NCBI RefSeq assembly: GCF_001625215.2
Contig: NC_030389.2
Location: forward strand, 43,885,454 to 43,949,453
Direction: 5' to 3'
From: Daucus carota subsp. sativus
Lineage: Eukaryota > Streptophyta > Magnoliopsida > Apiales > Apiaceae
DNA length: 64,000 nucleotides
The notes beneath the pieces were generated by a model. The model saw only the letters and a list, made by a program, of their open reading frames with translations, searched no databases and was not told the DNA's origin. A program made the translations under genes and the position numbers. Every line of letters starts with the position of its first letter. Within the stretch, counting starts at the first letter, position 1. This document shows positions 34,501 to 47,377 of the stretch, piece by piece.

Positions 34501-36976
34501 CTTGATTCTTTGTCGGAATGGTGGATTCTAACATTTGGTTGACCTCATGTGTGTAGTTGGAAACATCCCAATCCTCTCCAAAATGTTTTAAGCAAAATTC
34601 AAGGGCATCTTTGGGATTCATGAGATCTTGATCAACTATTTCATCAATTAGATTAACGTCCATAGGTTGATCATAGAAATCATCGGATTGTTTCCCCACA
34701 TGAAAAATGTTGAGGTCGATTGTCATGTTACCAAATGTTAGCTTCATTAAGCCATTCCTACAATTAATCAAAGCGTTGGATGTAGCTAAAAAGGGTCGTC
34801 CTAGGATGATGGGAATTTGATTCTTCGGGTTCCTAACCGGTTCGGTCTCTAGGACGACGAAATCTACCGGAAAAACAAAATCACCTACTTTAATTAGCAC
34901 GTCCTCGATCATTCCCTTAGGAATTTTCACGGATCGATCGGCTAATTGAAGTGTGACATTGGTTTGTCGGAGCTCCCCTAAACCTAAAGCTTGGTAGACA
35001 GAATATGGAAGGAGATTAACACTAGCCCCTAAATCAAGTAACGCCTTATCCACAAAAGTTTCTCCTATGACACATGAAATTGTAGGACAACCGGGGTCCT
35101 TGTATTTCACGGGAATTTGGTTTGAGAGAATCGAACTAATGTGAGACGTAAGGAAAGCTTTCTTAGGAACATGGTTGGTTCTCTTATGGGTACATAACTC
35201 CTTAAGACACTTAGCATATGAAGGAATTTGTTGAATTGCATCTAAAAGGGGTATGTTGACCTTGACTTGCTTAAACACTTCCAAAATCTTCTCCATTTGA
35301 GCCGATTGCTTTGGTGAAATAAGTCTTTGAGGGTAAGGGACTCTTGGTTTATAGACTACTTCACTTTGCAACTCGGGTTCCGGGTTTGGGTCACTCGACT
35401 CCTCACGGGCTTTTGAACTCTCGGGTTGGTCATGATTAATGGTAGTGAAGGGTGGACTTGGATTAGAAGTCGAATCCCCTTTCTTACCAAGGTTCTCACC
35501 AACGTGGGTCTCTACTTGTTTACCCGACCTAAGAGAAATGACCGAATGCACATTATCCGGGGGTCTTTGATTAAGTGGAAATTTTGGGTTCGGCTCCGGT
35601 TGACTAGGGAATTTGTTCTTTTCTCGTTCACACAACGTGCTCGCTAATTGACTCAATTGGGACTCTAACTTAGAGACGGCTTGCACATTGGAATGCAAAA
35701 GTTGCCTATCTTGGGTTAAAGTTTGCATGAAAGTTTGTTGGGATTGGGTCAAGTTAGTTTGCGATTTCACTAAGGCCTCTATGCTCTTTTCTAAGGAATT
35801 GAGTCTCTTGTCCGAATCATTAAACCCGGGAGGATTTAACGGAGCTTGACTCGGGTTTTGATAATTCGGAAAAGAATTGGGATTGGGCCTAGGGAAATTA
35901 GGTTGTGGAGTTTGAAAATTTTGCCCTTGGTTCCACGAGAAATTCGGGTGATTCTTCCACCCGGGGTTGTACGTTGGTGCAAACGGGTCATTTCTAGGCT
36001 TAGGTTGAAACATCGCGTTCACTTGCTCAAAATCATGAGATTGTTGAATCTCGGGATGGGAAACATTATAGTTCGGGAACATAGGCATAGATGAGGGGCC
36101 ACTATGAGACTCTAAAACCTCGAGTCTCTTAGTAAGGGTTGCTAATTTGGCATCGGTTGCCACATTGTTTCCTATCGAGTGCAAACCCCTAGAGCTAGAC
36201 GCCTCGATCGACTTTTTAGGTTCCCTAGTAGACTCCCATAACATTGTTTTTTCGGCTAAGTCCTCGAAAAATTCCCACCCTTGATCCTCATCTTTCTCCA
36301 TGAATTTGCCTTGGCACATAGACTCTAATAAAGCGGTTGTTTGACTATCTAAGGCCTCGTACACAATCTTACAAAGTCTCCATTTCTCTATTCCATGGTG
36401 GGGGCATTGTGATAAAAGATTTTTGAAACGATCAAAGAATTTCCAAAATGACTCATTTTCCCTTTGATGGAATTGATTTATCTCATTTGTAATTCGAGTC
36501 GTTTTATGGTTTGGAAAATACTTTTTAAGAAACATTACCACAAACCCTTCCCAAGTGGAAATAGAATTGACGGGTAGACTATACAACCATTTTTTAGCAT
36601 TTTCTTTTAAAGCAAAGTTGATTAGTCTAAGCCGAATGGAATCTTCGCTCAATTGTTGGAGTTTTTGCAAACCGCAAACCTCCTCAAATTCTTGAATGAA
36701 AAGATAGGGATCCTCACCTTCACTCCCTAAAAATTTAGGCAACATACTAATGTGATGTGCCTTAATCTCGAAATTATTCCCATTAACGGGAGGAAGGGTG
36801 ATACATGATGGTTGAGCAGAACGGGACGGGTAACATCGGTCTTTAAGAGACAATGCCATGTTTACTATCGGTTCGCTAGCTTCTATGGGTTCGGAGTCCG
36901 AAGAGGATGAAGAAGGAATTTCGATGATCGGTCTAACTAATCTAGACGATTCGCTCCTAACCCAAGTAGTTCGCAT
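31547..36976 (-). CDS. Retrotransposon Gag-Pol polyprotein (Athila/Tat clade)
   Basis: A single 1809-residue frame without stop or frameshift. Gag-like region about 70-250 ([13 protein letters not shown] motif; I see no CCHC zinc knuckle). Aspartic protease near 649 ([12 protein letters not shown], then [10 protein letters not shown]). Reverse transcriptase about 960-1130 with FIDDF near 1094 in place of YxDD, usual for this clade. RNase H from about 1240 ([13 protein letters not shown], with YTDH further on). Integrase with an HHCC zinc site (CSACSRC near 1484) and a DD35E core: D near 1540 (GIDFMGPFP), D near 1577 (ISDQGTHF) and E near 1614 (QVEVSNRQ). All catalytic residues visible to me are present, so the element may be autonomous. 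Translation could instead start at Met40 (MALSLKDR). There is no env. Confidence 0.92.
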   Translation of the reverse strand: MRTTWVRSESSRLVRPIIEIPSSSSSDSEPIEASEPIVNMALSLKDRCYPSRSAQPSCITLPPVNGNNFEIKAHHISMLPKFLGSEGEDPYLFIQEFEEVCGLQKLQQLSEDSIRLRLINFALKENAKKWLYSLPVNSISTWEGFVVMFLKKYFPNHKTTRITNEINQFHQRENESFWKFFDRFKNLLSQCPHHGIEKWRLCKIVYEALDSQTTALLESMCQGKFMEKDEDQGWEFFEDLAEKTMLWESTREPKKSIEASSSRGLHSIGNNVATDAKLATLTKRLEVLESHSGPSSMPMFPNYNVSHPEIQQSHDFEQVNAMFQPKPRNDPFAPTYNPGWKNHPNFSWNQGQNFQTPQPNFPRPNPNSFPNYQNPSQAPLNPPGFNDSDKRLNSLEKSIEALVKSQTNLTQSQQTFMQTLTQDRQLLHSNVQAVSKLESQLSQLASTLCEREKNKFPSQPEPNPKFPLNQRPPDNVHSVISLRSGKQVETHVGENLGKKGDSTSNPSPPFTTINHDQPESSKAREESSDPNPEPELQSEVVYKPRVPYPQRLISPKQSAQMEKILEVFKQVKVNIPLLDAIQQIPSYAKCLKELCTHKRTNHVPKKAFLTSHISSILSNQIPVKYKDPGCPTISCVIGETFVDKALLDLGASVNLLPYSVYQALGLGELRQTNVTLQLADRSVKIPKGMIEDVLIKVGDFVFPVDFVVLETEPVRNPKNQIPIILGRPFLATSNALINCRNGLMKLTFGNMTIDLNIFHVGKQSDDFYDQPMDVNLIDEIVDQDLMNPKDALEFCLKHFGEDWDVSNYTHEVNQMLESTIPTKNQERDVEPEHLPLPKKTVESQPPEVELKPLPDTLKYAFLGPNESYPVIIASNLTTSQEEELLGILRKHKGAIGWSISDIKGISPAIVQHRIHLVEDAKPVREPQRRLNPPMMEVVKKEILKCLDNGIIYPISDSKWVSPVHVVPKKSGITLVTNENNEQVPTRVQSGWRMCIDFRKLNAVTRKDHFPLPFIDQMLERLAGHAFYCFLDGYSGYFQIPIAPEDQEKTTFTCPFGTFAYRRLAFGLTTGPSTFQRCMTSIFSEMIGDFLEVFIDDFSIFGPSFHQCLNNLDLVLQRCEETDLVLNWEKCHFMVKEGIVLGHKISEKGIEVDKAKVDLIANLPPPKSVKEIRSFLGHAGFYRRFIQDFSKKARPLTNLLAKDVKFEFTSECVHAFEDLKRELTSAPIMKSPDWSQPFELMCDASDYAIGAVLGQRIDKRPHVIYYASKTLNDAQLNYSTTEKELLAVVFALEKFRSYLIGSKIIVYTDHAALKYLFSKKDSKARLIRWILLLQEFDLEIRDKKGCENVVADHLSRLVVESTNDLPLSESFPDEHLLSMSTLPWFADIVNYLATGDIPSNWSKNDKAKFFSQVKHFFWDDPYLFKHCPDQIIRRCVPNSEFHSILSFCHDQACGGHFSAKKTAAKILQCGFYWPSLFKDAAEYCSACSRCQHLGRITRRNMMPMSPILVIELFDVWGIDFMGPFPSSFGHLYILLAVDYVSKWVEAIPTRSNDNKVVLRFLKENIFSRFGTPRAIISDQGTHFKNRQFESLLKKYSITHRLATPYHPQTSGQVEVSNRQIKQILEKTVNSNRKDWSTKLIDALWAYRTAFKTVLGMSPYRLVYGKACHLPVELEHRAMWAIRELNFDLPTAGSHRKLQLTELDELRNDAYENAKIYKERTKAFHDKTILRKSFSPGQKVLLYNSRLHLFPGKLRSRWDGPYIVQVVFPHGAIEIQDPKNGNVFKVNGQRLKPFLELPVDSEEEVIHLIDP

Positions 36977-37925
36977 AAACTAGATAGTAAACACGTAGCA
37001 AATAAGTGCGAGAAATTAAATCAAACAAAAGAAAGGGTGTAAAAGTGAAATAAAAACTTAATTCTAGGGTTCCCTAATAAAAATGAACTAGACCTTGCTC
37101 CTAACGTTAAGGACCACCAAAAACTCGATAAATCCAAAATTATTCGGACCGGTCTGGCCAGTTTGGAGCAGGCATTGCCAAGAGGCCAATCTCCGCGCTT
37201 AGACACCAAACCTTAATCGGCCAGGTAAGCTTTCGCTTGCCTAGACACCGAAGAGTCGGAATAATAAAAGATTACCTCGTCTTTTAGGTACCTTCCTAGT
37301 TGAGCGCGAAATCCTAGGGGCTAACGTCTAATTCAATTTTATTAAAAGGCTAGGGAATGCAAAATGAAGAATTAAGTCGTTGTGGGCCAAGGAAAGAGTG
37401 ATGAAATCTCCCCCCTTATCTTATGAGTGGGTTTTGCCCTTAAGATTTATTTAAAATGATGCTCCACACAACGAGATAATTAAAGCGATAAACAACTATG
37501 GATGCTTAAACTACGTGTCCTAATCTAGAGAAAGAAAGAAATTAACGCACCTTAGGGTCCTCCAGCGATCACCACAATTAAAGGTACGAAAATTTAAAAA
37601 CAAAAATTAAAATCTAAATGATGTGCCCTAGGTGTAAAAATGCATGATGCAACACATATGTAATTCTAACTAATATTTTTGGATTTTAAATTTTTAATTT
37701 TTTTGTGATTTTCAATTTTCAAATTTGTTTGTGATTTTCTAAATAAAAACGAAAAAAATAAGAGTGGAGAGATACGGGATACCAAAGCAAGCTTCCAAAT
37801 CCGGGCAAAATTTGTCGATTTTACTCCATAATTCCCGAATAATCCTCCTCGAAATAAAAACAAAAATAGTGAGAAACAAACTAATCCGAAAGATTAAAAA
37901 TAAAGGTGCGAAAAATTAATTTTAA

Positions 37926-37943
37926 TCCCCGGCAGCGGCGCCA
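37926..37943 (-). promoter_or_regulatory. Primer-binding site for tRNA-Asp
   Basis: On the minus strand this reads TGGCGCCGCTGCCGGGGA, 17 of 18 bases complementary to the 3' end of plant tRNA-Asp (which would give TGGCGCCGTTGCCGGGGA). tRNA-Asp priming is typical of Athila-type elements. Confidence 0.85.
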
Positions 37944-37949
37944 AAAACT

Positions 37950-40154
37950 TGATGTGCTAGAAATAATACTTTTAAATCGCAAGCGCACGATCACCGTTTT
38001 AATATTTAAGATTCGATCCACAGAGATTAAAATTATTTTTCGCAAATCTTTATTATTAACCTAGGCGGTTTAGAACAATTAATGATGGAGATGATATATT
38101 TTTCAAAACTAATTATGATTATTATAAACTTTAATTGAGAATCTAATCCAATTATTCTTAATTAACCAAAGTTAACCACAACAATTTAATATCAAAATCA
38201 ATTAATCGAGTGATGACACAGCTCGGAAACAAGAGATTGCCAAACAATTTTTTTTTTTTAACCACATCTACTGATCAATCAAACCAACTCAAATAATCTA
38301 AACTTACTAAATGCAGCTTAATCAAAACCAAACCAACTCAATGATTACAAAACTCGATTAACAGATTTAAAAATTCGAACACAGAGCAATTGAAATCTAA
38401 AACAACCTCAACAGCTCAGAAACAGAGGCTGCAAACTCAGAACATTAAACAGCATCAGAAAAATCAAAACCAACTCGGAACTTTATGTGCTACTCGTACA
38501 GACAACTAAGCCATGGCAGACTCGGTTATAAAACAGAGCTCACTCGGCAGAAAAACAGCAGATTCTAATAACAGTAATGCAAACTCAGACTAAAACTCAA
38601 AACTCGGTAACGCAACTCAGCAAAACAAGAAACTCAGCTAGCGACTCAGAATCATAAACTCAGCCACAGGAAACTACAGCTCGACACAAACCGACCCAAT
38701 TGACTTGACTCAGTATAAACGAATTCAAACAAAAGACACCAGCTGCGAACTCAGTACTGCTAAACTTCGACCAACAGAAATCAAACCCAGAAAACAAATG
38801 AAGCAACAAAAACGAAGCTAAACAAATGAAGCAACAAAAACGAAGAAACTCGGAGAAACGACTCGGAACTCAGCACAGCCAACCAAACCCAGCAAAAGCT
38901 ATGACTCGATTTACTGGACTCAACTGAACTCAGTGCAGCGACTCAACTAAACAGAGTAAAAACAGACTCGGGAAACTTGATTTAGACTCAGCAAACCGAC
39001 TCGAAAACTACTACTACTACGACTCAGTTTAAGAAAACAGACCCAGTACTCCGTTACCATCGACTCAAACAACTCACGATTCAGAACTCATAACAACCAA
39101 AACAAATCGGCAAAAACGAAACTACAGAAAAGCAAGACTCGAACTAGTAGCACACTAAAAAAAACAAACTCTGTAGTAAACAAAACAGAACTCATCATTC
39201 AACATAAACCCAGCAAAAGATTCGACTAGCAGTGTCGAAAATCAACAGCTCAACTCGGTTATGGCGACTCAGCGCGTAAACACAATAGACAGGGGAGATG
39301 GAGTTGTTTTAACTAAAAAGGAAACAGGGGAAAAAGGGGTTTTGTATTCAAAAGTGAAAACAGAGCATACCGATTTAATAAAGAAAACAGAGTAAATAAA
39401 TGGGGGGCTAACCGAGGGTTTTAAAACTAATTTTATATAATATTCTTGTAATTACTACTTAGCAATTTAAGCAATAAACTAAGACAAGAAAATTTAGGGT
39501 TTTAAATCTAAACCCTAACACAAATTAATTTTGTGCTAGGACTTAGTTTCTTACTAAATCAAATCTATAATAAGAGATCTATACTAATCACAAGTTTAAT
39601 GATTCTTCATTTCCCAAAAAAAAAAGCTTAAAAAGCATGTGGTGGTACTTAGAAGAATCATTCAATTTGGAGAACATAAATTAGAAAGACAACACAAGAT
39701 TAAACAAAAAGAGATTTGCATAGAAATTAAAAAGTGTATACAAGCTTGGAAAGGAAATTGGGGCTAGCAAAATGTAAATCTATCTAAGATACTAACTATA
39801 GAAATGACTAGGTAGAAAAGGAGAGTAGGTGGCTAGGTTTTCTAGGTGCTAGGTTGGTGATTACAAGTAAAAGAAGAGGGGTATTTATAACTAAAGAATT
39901 AGGGTTTAGGGGTAGGGTGGCTCCATCTTGACCATCCATGTGCCTTGAGTGTTGGGAGAATTGTGGCCATCCATGTGTCCTTTACTTGCCAACCCTTTTT
40001 TTTCTTCTTTTCTTTTCCCTTTTCTTCTTTTTCTTGCATTTTCTCTTCTTTCTTTATTTATCTACAATTTCCTGAAATAAAATAAATAAGCGATTAATAC
40101 TACGAAAATAAACAAAAAATAGGTACTTAAATATGCAAAAATATGGACTAATCA
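37950..40154 (-). repeat. 5' LTR of the Athila-like element
   Basis: 2205 bp, TGATGTGCTAG to GGACTAATCA on the plus strand, matching the solo LTR at 21653-23857 without visible differences. TATAAATA on the minus strand at 39882-39889 is the probable promoter. It is followed by TATAG and VIK intron 6 sequence. Confidence 0.9.
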
Positions 40155-40311
40155 TATAGCATGTGCTTTCATTTTTTTCCTGGTGCACTTTCCAGTTGTA
40201 CATAAATATTCGTGCAATAGAATTTAAAGATATGTTAATAGATGTTTCTATATTTTCTTCTGAAAATCGGATATAAATTTGCACTAATATTTATACATTT
40301 GAAATTGGCAG

Positions 40312-41374
40312 GGGCATGGCGTATCTTCACAATGAGCCCAATGTCATAATACACAGAGATTTAAAACCCAGGTTTGTTGCTTATGGTAGATGTTTTATAT
40401 GTCTGTTGGTCTGTTGTTTACATAGCAACTGCATATGTAATTACATTCACAGAAATGTAATCATGCGCGCGCGCGCGCGCACACACACACGAGTATAGAC
40501 ATATACATATTGATATTGGTAGCAGGATTTATATGATCAATACTGACTGCTGATGGGTGCATTTTACAGAAATGTTCTTCTCGTCAACTCTAGTGCTGAC
40601 CATCTAAAAGTCGGAGACTTTGGACTAAGCAAGCTTATCAAGGTGAAAAATTCTCACGATGTATACCAAATGACTGGAGAGACTGGAAGTTGTAAGTGTT
40701 TGTAACATAAAAGTTTTACAGTTTAGACCATGTACAATACACTCTTTAGTCTTTACTCACTCTTTTCTTCTTTTATGTGGAATTTCTTCTGTAATGAAAC
40801 AAAAGACAGGTACATGGCTCCTGAAGTCTTCAAGCATCGTAAATATGATAAGAAGGTTGATGTTTTCTCCTTTGCAATGATACTCTACGAGGTAATATTC
40901 TGTCTTGATGTTCTGGATAAGTTCGCAAAGAAATTTATCAAAGCTTACTAGCTGATCATGTGTTTTTGCAGATGCTTGAGGGTGATGCACCATTGTCACA
41001 CCATGAACCTTATGAAGCGGCCAAATATGTGTCTGAGGGGCACAGGCCTATGTTTAGGGCCAAAGGCTATACTCAAGAATTAAGAGCGTAAGTTTAAGTG
41101 TTCAACCATCTATACAGTTTATGCACTATCAAATACTACGCGCATACATCAAATTTAGCCAATCTTTATAATCACCGGGTTTGTACATCTTCTTGCTTTG
41201 CAGAATAACTCCTTGTGCTAATATGTATTTTTATTCTCCATTTTCAGCTTGACAGAACAATGTTGGGCAGCAGATACGAACAAGAGACCATCGTTCCTGG
41301 AAGTCCTCAAAAGGCTTGAAAAGATAAAGGAAACTTTACCGGCAGAGCATCACTGGAATATCTTCTCTTCTTGA
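40312..41374 (+). pseudogene. VIK exons 7-11, 5'-truncated duplicate
   Basis: Exons 40312-40371, 40570-40691, 40806-40891, 40972-41087 and 41248-41374 repeat VIK exons 7-11 at an offset of 16297. They encode residues from about 265 to the C-terminus: catalytic loop HRD, DFG, the APE motif and the C-lobe. Exons 1-6 (ankyrin repeats, Gly loop, catalytic Lys) are absent, replaced upstream by the antisense-oriented retrotransposon. No promoter is evident, and a protein from it could not bind ATP normally. It is probably a dead fragment, or it is the second allele's true 3' half placed here by the assembly. Confidence 0.88.
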
Positions 41375-42224
41375 CATATCGAGCATTGCCAGAATCAAAA
41401 TACAGGAGCTTAACAAAGCAGTTCATACAAAAACGGAATTCTTCCCTAATTTATCTGGGATGAACTATTTTCTTTTTAACATTAGAACGGTTTTTATAGA
41501 GTATACATCAGATTCCTTCATATTTAGTTCGATTCATTTATTTTTTCTCCAAGAAGCAATCATGTAAAGTTGTAAACAATACAACCCCATTGTTTCAAAC
41601 TTGATGACTTAGTATACCTGCTTTAAAAAGAGTTGCGAAGTTACCTATTGCACTAGACAGGCCAAATTTATCTTGTTTTTCATATGTTTGTTTACAGTTG
41701 GTAATTTATGCATACTAGTATATGTTTTAGTATTAAACATAAGAATGAATTTAAGATGCGATTTAAAAAATCAATTAGAAAAAATATGAAATCAGAACTA
41801 ATCGATTAACTTCCGAAATGTTGAGAATCAGAATTAATCGATTGACTTCCGGAAATAAGATTTATCAGAGATTTTAGTCAAATCAGAGTATAATCGATAA
41901 AATATTTTTTTAAAATTAATCAGGAATTTTTAAAGAAATCATAAAAATTTAGAGCACGACTTAATATGAAGATCTATGATCAACAAAATCCTTAGTTTTA
42001 AACCCCCAGAGAAGGTGCCGACTTGTGCTTTTGCCACCGAAGATTTACTTCTTATGGTTTATGTAAGCATAGTTCGATACATCAACCAGCTTAGAGAAGT
42101 TCACAACGATTTAATAAACCAATAAATCCGCAAAAAAAGTTCTCATTCTATAAGAGTTTAAACTACCAACTTTTGTTTGAAAAATCTCTAACCCGTGTCC
42201 GTTATAAGGCATTACTAAATCTAG

Positions 42225-44989
42225 TTAAATAAGCTTCTTCTTCTCGAAAAATGACTTCAAATGCCACAATTGCAAACCCGAAACTGATAAACAAATCAAA
42301 AGGGACAACAAGCTGAGCCATCCCATTTTGGAGTTTGTGGCGTTATTAAGATCTTGCATCTCTTCTTCCCTGCAATAATAACATATCAAAAGTTATACAT
42401 TGTGTCAGAACCAATGTTGTAAAAGATGCAAACACGTTGATAGTGTGGAACTGGTCGCTGCTGGCAAAAACCTAATTAAACACAACTTTGTGGCAAAACA
42501 CAGGTCTATGATATATACTTGCTGCAAGTTGTAAACAAAATTGTTATTTCATATAAGTAATAGTATGATAGTACTTGACATGGTCAAAAAGCATTATAAA
42601 TAGCTCAAGAGACATCAGTCAACCAAGTTGAACTACTCAAAAACTTCTGAATCAATCAGTTTCGCATAGAAAAACAAAGATAGAAATCGAGACAAAGAGA
42701 AGCAAAATGGAAGAAACACAAAGGAAGAGATGGTAAAGCTGACTCATGAGAGAGGTGGAAAGTGGAATTATGTGAGAGAAGACGGAAGATGACGAACCAA
42801 GAGAAAGTGAGACCAAGTGACTAGATTTTTCTGGTTTCACCGTTCACAAGAGGCGCAGAATGATGTAAGAGAGAGGGAGACAAGCCAAAGATTATAATAT
42901 AGTGCTGAACCTTAATTACTGACAACAATATTGCCAACGATACAAATACTGTAAGGTTGGCCTGAATATATAGTTATGTAGTAAAAACATTTTAAGCAGG
43001 ATATAAATCAATTACCTTTCACGAAGATAAGACATCTCCTCATGAATGGACGTAACGGTTTCGTACAATTTCTTCACCTCTATTTCCATGGCCTGATAAT
43101 AAATGTGAGAGCAAATTATTTACTAAAATATCCTTATCATACTTATCTTTTTATACAAATAGTAGACAGTTTTGCCAAGTACACAAGAGTCAAGACAATG
43201 AAGAAAATATCGTAATCAAAAGATCAAAAGCAATACGCACAGATTCAACATTAGACTACATCAGAAGATAGAATCACACACCGAACAGTTAGACTTATGA
43301 ATCAATCACCTCATTATAATATAAGGTCTTTTGTTAGGTATCGAATTTGTATTCTTCAAGTTAGGTCCCAAGAATGCCAAGTAGAATACCTAACACTGTA
43401 ATATTGCATTCCCTTGTAAAATAATTGGTAAAAGTAAGATTTTGAGTAGTATACTTGTACTATACTGCTCTCGTTAAGCTTATATTTGAAAAGTAAAGTA
43501 TACCTATAATACAAAATCAAGTTTGTTTTGTGACGCTTGATCTGGAATTATAACATCACTTGTAGCCCTAGACACATTAACTAAATTAATAGTGTTCCAA
43601 ATTTAAGGCTTGTTAATCAACGGCTACAATCAGTTTATGCCTTAATTTATAGAATTCGAACTCTGCCTACTTGCCCCCAATTCCCAAAGACTTATTAGTT
43701 ATTTCTCTTCCTACTTAAAACTTTTTTTCCATGTATTGATTAGCAATACAAAAATATTCCATTCTCCGCTGTCTATTTTCTATGTAACCACAACTTCAGA
43801 GTCATGGAAAATGAAATTTGACAAACTTTTAGAAAATGCTTACATCTATAGAGCCTTTCTTGGCAACATTAGACCAATCCTTTGCAGCCACACCTGACTT
43901 CCAATCAAAATCAACCGTCATCGTTGTTGGTGGTTTATGATCAAGCGCCCAGAAACAAGCCATGTAGTCCCCAGCTTCTACTGCCTGAAAACTAAACTGA
44001 CCAGACTGCACATTCTCTGCATAGTGATAGCTATTTCCAGAAGTAGCTGTTACCTGCACTCAATAACACAGACTAAACATCCCATACCATAGTCATATAG
44101 AAGCTCTACAAAACCATATCTTTAACTGACGTTCAATTAGCTGAAAAGCAAAAATTAAAATTTAAACCAAAACATCATAAAGACTACACGTGTTCTTTCA
44201 CTGTAACTATTTAACCATATAAACCCCGTAACTTTTAATCTTGCATATATATTACAAATCACTGAACCCAAAATCATATCAACACAACTTCCTTATTACC
44301 TGTAAAACTCAAAATCCAATCTTTCAGATAAATCACAACAAAGTTTGATTTTCATTCTTTCTATCAAACCAACTTCCCCAATTTCAAAAAATAAAACAAG
44401 TTCTTGATTCATCTATTAAACACATGATCAATTAAAAATCCAACCTTGCAAATATATGCCAATTCTACAGCAACCCAAGTCCTAAATTCATCTACAAAAA
44501 CAAATAATCAAATAAAAATTCAATCTTGCACAAAAATAACAATAACCAATGCAAGATTTCAAGAAACACAAGTTTTTGATTCATCCACAAAACAGATAAT
44601 CAACTAAAAATCCAATCTTGCAAATACATGCCAATTCTACAGCAACCCAAGTCCTTAATTCATCTAAAACAAAAAAAAAAAACCAATAAAAATTCAATCT
44701 TGCAGACAAAAAACAATACCCAATTCAAGATTTCAGAAAACACAATGCACACACACATTACCTTGACAGTAAGTTTGTGAGAATCAGGCAAAGGCTGATG
44801 TGCTTCTTCAGAATAAGAGTTAAGGGGTTCAGTGGGATTAACAATTGAGTACTTTCCCACAGTCATGGCATTAGTTTTGATCTCCTCTGCAATGCATTTG
44901 GCATGGCCTGATTCAAGTTCAAATCTAACTGACTCTGTTGTTAAAAGCCCTTGAGTTATAGCAAGAAATATCAAGAATTTGAGTACCAT
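42225..44989 (-). CDS. p24-delta family protein (transmembrane emp24 domain, cargo receptor)
   Basis: Exons in gene order: 44989-44762, 44053-43844, 43092-43016, 42369-42225, giving 219 residues, the usual p24 size. p24 proteins cycle between ER and Golgi in COPI/COPII vesicles and help sort cargo such as GPI-anchored proteins and K/HDEL receptors. An N-terminal signal peptide (MVLKFLIFLAITQGLL) precedes a GOLD domain (residues about 20-135, with Cys32 and a second Cys in YMACFWA, likely a disulfide pair). A coiled-coil region (VKKLYETVTSIHEEM...LREREEEM) follows, then a single membrane span (WLSLLSLLICLSVSGLQLW) and a short cytosolic tail, FFEKKKLI. The tail carries the diaromatic FF and dilysine KKLI that bind COPI, which marks the delta subfamily. 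Intron 1 contains the breakpoint position seen in the truncated left copy. Confidence 0.9.
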
Positions 44990-46245
44990 GGTGCCTGAAT
45001 CTGGCTGAATCTGTGTGTGTGTGTTTTGGGAAGACAGGCAGAGGGGATATAGGGAAATAAAGAATTTGAGATAGGAAGAAGATGGTTGTACAATTTTTTT
45101 GTCAAAGGGTGCAGGGTCAGCAAGGAATATCTGAATTCATAGCTTTTTTTTCTTTTCTTTTTGCTCTTTAGAAAAATTAATTGCTAACATTTGTTTTTCA
45201 AGAAAATAAAATAAATTCTCGGGCATGTGTTTTAAAGAATTATCTGATATATCTCAAATATGAAATATTATAATATTCTAAATTTATATATTCAATTATT
45301 ATTCTAATTTACTTTTATGGAAGAAATTATTGATATCATAATTTATAGAATAAATAAAATGTGATTGCAATATAACTTAGGGGACTCTAATTTTTCTAAA
45401 TTTAAAGGAAAAAAAAATCAGATCATAAGGAAACTATATTTTTTTCATATAAATACGATCTTATAATAGAGATGAAAAATAATCTATTTATGTCTTTTAT
45501 TTGAAACATAATTTATTATATATATTTTACACTTGAAGCATAGTTTATTATATATCTTAATACAAGTAGGGTCAAATTAAATAAATTATTATAAATAATT
45601 GAATATTGTCACTAAATAAACATTAATTTATCAATTAATAAATAATATCATCAAATTAGTTAAAATTATTAAACTTCAATAAATAATAATTTATTATAAA
45701 AAATCAATAACTTGTCAAGTTTTACTAAATCAAATGACAGCATATGTTTTTTAAAGTTGAATTTATCGTCAAAAATATCTGAAGTTGTAATTTTTTTTTC
45801 TCTTCAAATATACAATGTACACAAGAATCAATTATTTTCGATCGTTGTTGCAACTTAATATATATTTTTAATCATATTTTTATAAAAAGGTTTATAGATA
45901 TTTATACAAAATTTTCCTTGATGTTTAAGTTGTGAAAATATAAATGCAACTTAAAATATATTTGTGTGACCATTCACACTATTTACATTGTTACTCATTT
46001 TATATTTGTGTGACTATTTACTTTATATTTATGATTTCAAAATTTTAAATGATAAGAATATTATAATTTATATTGTCATCTTTATCCTAATGACAGTGGA
46101 AAGTTCTCTCCATTCATAATATATAATAAAGATATTAGAGGAGACTAATTAAGTTATATTTTTTTATTGCAACTGAGCTAATTCCATATAGACCGAATCA
46201 AATTAGAGAACATAAAGAGTTTAGAGAAAACGGAACACCTTTTTT
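44990..46245. other. p24 promoter side and AT-rich spacer
   Basis: The first 100 bp contain a gt run and presumably the p24 leader. The rest is very AT-rich with no gene or clear repeat boundary. No convincing TATA element could be assigned. Confidence 0.45.
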
Positions 46246-46260
46246 AATTCCGTGCTAGTT

Positions 46261-47069
46261 TTTTTTTTGCCCAAATTTTGAGCGGATTTCATTAATAAAT
46301 TGAAAGAAACTCAATCGGGACAAACCCCTAACTGATCATGCAACCAGGTTGAAAAACAAATAAACGAGCTAAAGATAGCCGCTTTGTTTTCGGATTACTT
46401 AACCGAAGATGATTTTCTAAATAATCCAACCTAAAATTCAAAGAACTCAGTTGCAAAAACTGAGTTTAGAGACCTCATGTCATGAACAAATATTTTTTGT
46501 GAAAAGCAAGTACATGTGATATTTACTACGGTTCCAAAAGTATCCCAGCCATCCACCTGCCGGACACCAACTATAGACCTGCCGAAAGTGTTGTTGATGC
46601 GAGATTTTCAGATCTCCCAGTACACCATAAAATTCATTTTCAACACAACCAACACATCGCACAAAACAAAACACATCGCATAAAGCGAGACACTCACACA
46701 CAAACAAAACTCAAACAGAAGTAAACGAAAAAATCCAAATAGGTTTTTCGAGTTTTTTGCAAAACTCGATTTTATACAAACCAAAAGATGACGTTTATTG
46801 ATTGTAAATTAAAAACAGAAGAATATGTGTTTTGTGGATGGAGAAGCGGAGGCTAGAAATTGAGATTAACATGGGAGAGAGAATTGTGATGGCAAGAAAG
46901 AGGATAAAAATGGAGGTGGAGATAAAGATGGCAGAAGAGATGGAGGTGGAAATAGAGGCTAGGATTAGAGGAAGATGGGACGACCGACTCTCGTGAGATT
47001 AGATAAAACCCTAATGAGCTTAAAAACATCTTAAAGCAGAGCTATCTGAATCACGCTTTGGTTTGACTA
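46261..47069 (-). mobile_element. LINE-like retro-insertion, minus strand
   Basis: 809 bp flanked by the 15-bp duplication aattccgtgctagtt (46246-46260 and 47070-47084). The left end is a T tract followed by gcccaaattttgagcgg and atttcattaata; read on the minus strand this is attaatgaaatccgc...aaaaaaaa, resembling the 3' end of plant L1 elements. No RT frame survives, so it is a 5'-truncated, internally deleted or non-autonomous copy. The frame at 46480-46707 has no recognisable product. Confidence 0.75.
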
Positions 47070-47117
47070 AATTCCGTGCTAGTTAGTTTCAAGAATATTT
47101 GATATAGTTATTAATTA

Positions 47118-47375
47118 CTCCATCCGTCTCTTAATACTTTTCATGTTTGTCATTGACACGTTTGCCCATACATACTTTTGATCGTTAATATTTTTGGTTT
47201 CGTATTGATATTAAATATAAAAATTTCATCGTATTAACGTACTTGTGAATACGAATCCAACAAGATAACTCACGATTATATTTAGTCTTACAGATTTTAA
47301 TATAAATTAATCATTTGTATCATGTTATGAACAGTCCCGACATTACAAATAGGAAAAGAATAAAGACACAGGGAG
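47118..47375. mobile_element. Stowaway-like MITE
   Basis: 258 bp starting CTCCATCCGTCTCTTAATAC and ending AAAGACACAGGGAG, imperfect inverted termini of the Stowaway type (CTCCCTCCGT...), flanked by TA at 47116-47117 and 47376-47377. It has no coding sequence. Stowaway elements are non-autonomous Tc1/mariner relatives. Confidence 0.75.
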
Positions 47376-47377
47376 TA

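Larger units (their letters stand above)
28436..40154 (-). mobile_element. Athila-like Ty3/gypsy LTR retrotransposon, left LTR truncated
   Basis: The 5' LTR is at 37950-40154 and the truncated 3' LTR at 28436-30230; the interior spans 30231-37949 (7.7 kb). A tRNA-Asp primer site (37926-37943) lies 6 bp from the 5' LTR, and a purine tract reading ggtatggggaag on the minus strand (about 30233-30244) abuts the 3' LTR. One uninterrupted gag-pol frame occupies 31547-36976. The 973-bp leader (36977-37949) and the 1.3-kb region after pol (30231-31546) are non-coding; no env-like frame was found, unlike some Athila elements. The TATAG duplication is seen only at the right end (40155-40159), because the left end is cut off. 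Near-identical LTRs and an open gag-pol indicate a recent insertion. Confidence 0.88.

Noticed and set aside
37926-37943. tRNA-Asp-like sequence as a tRNA gene
   Set aside because: Only the 3' terminal 18 bases are present and they abut an LTR; it is a primer-binding site.
46480-46707. 75-residue minus-strand frame, Cys-rich
   Set aside because: Lies inside the LINE-like insertion; Cys spacing fits no motif I know.
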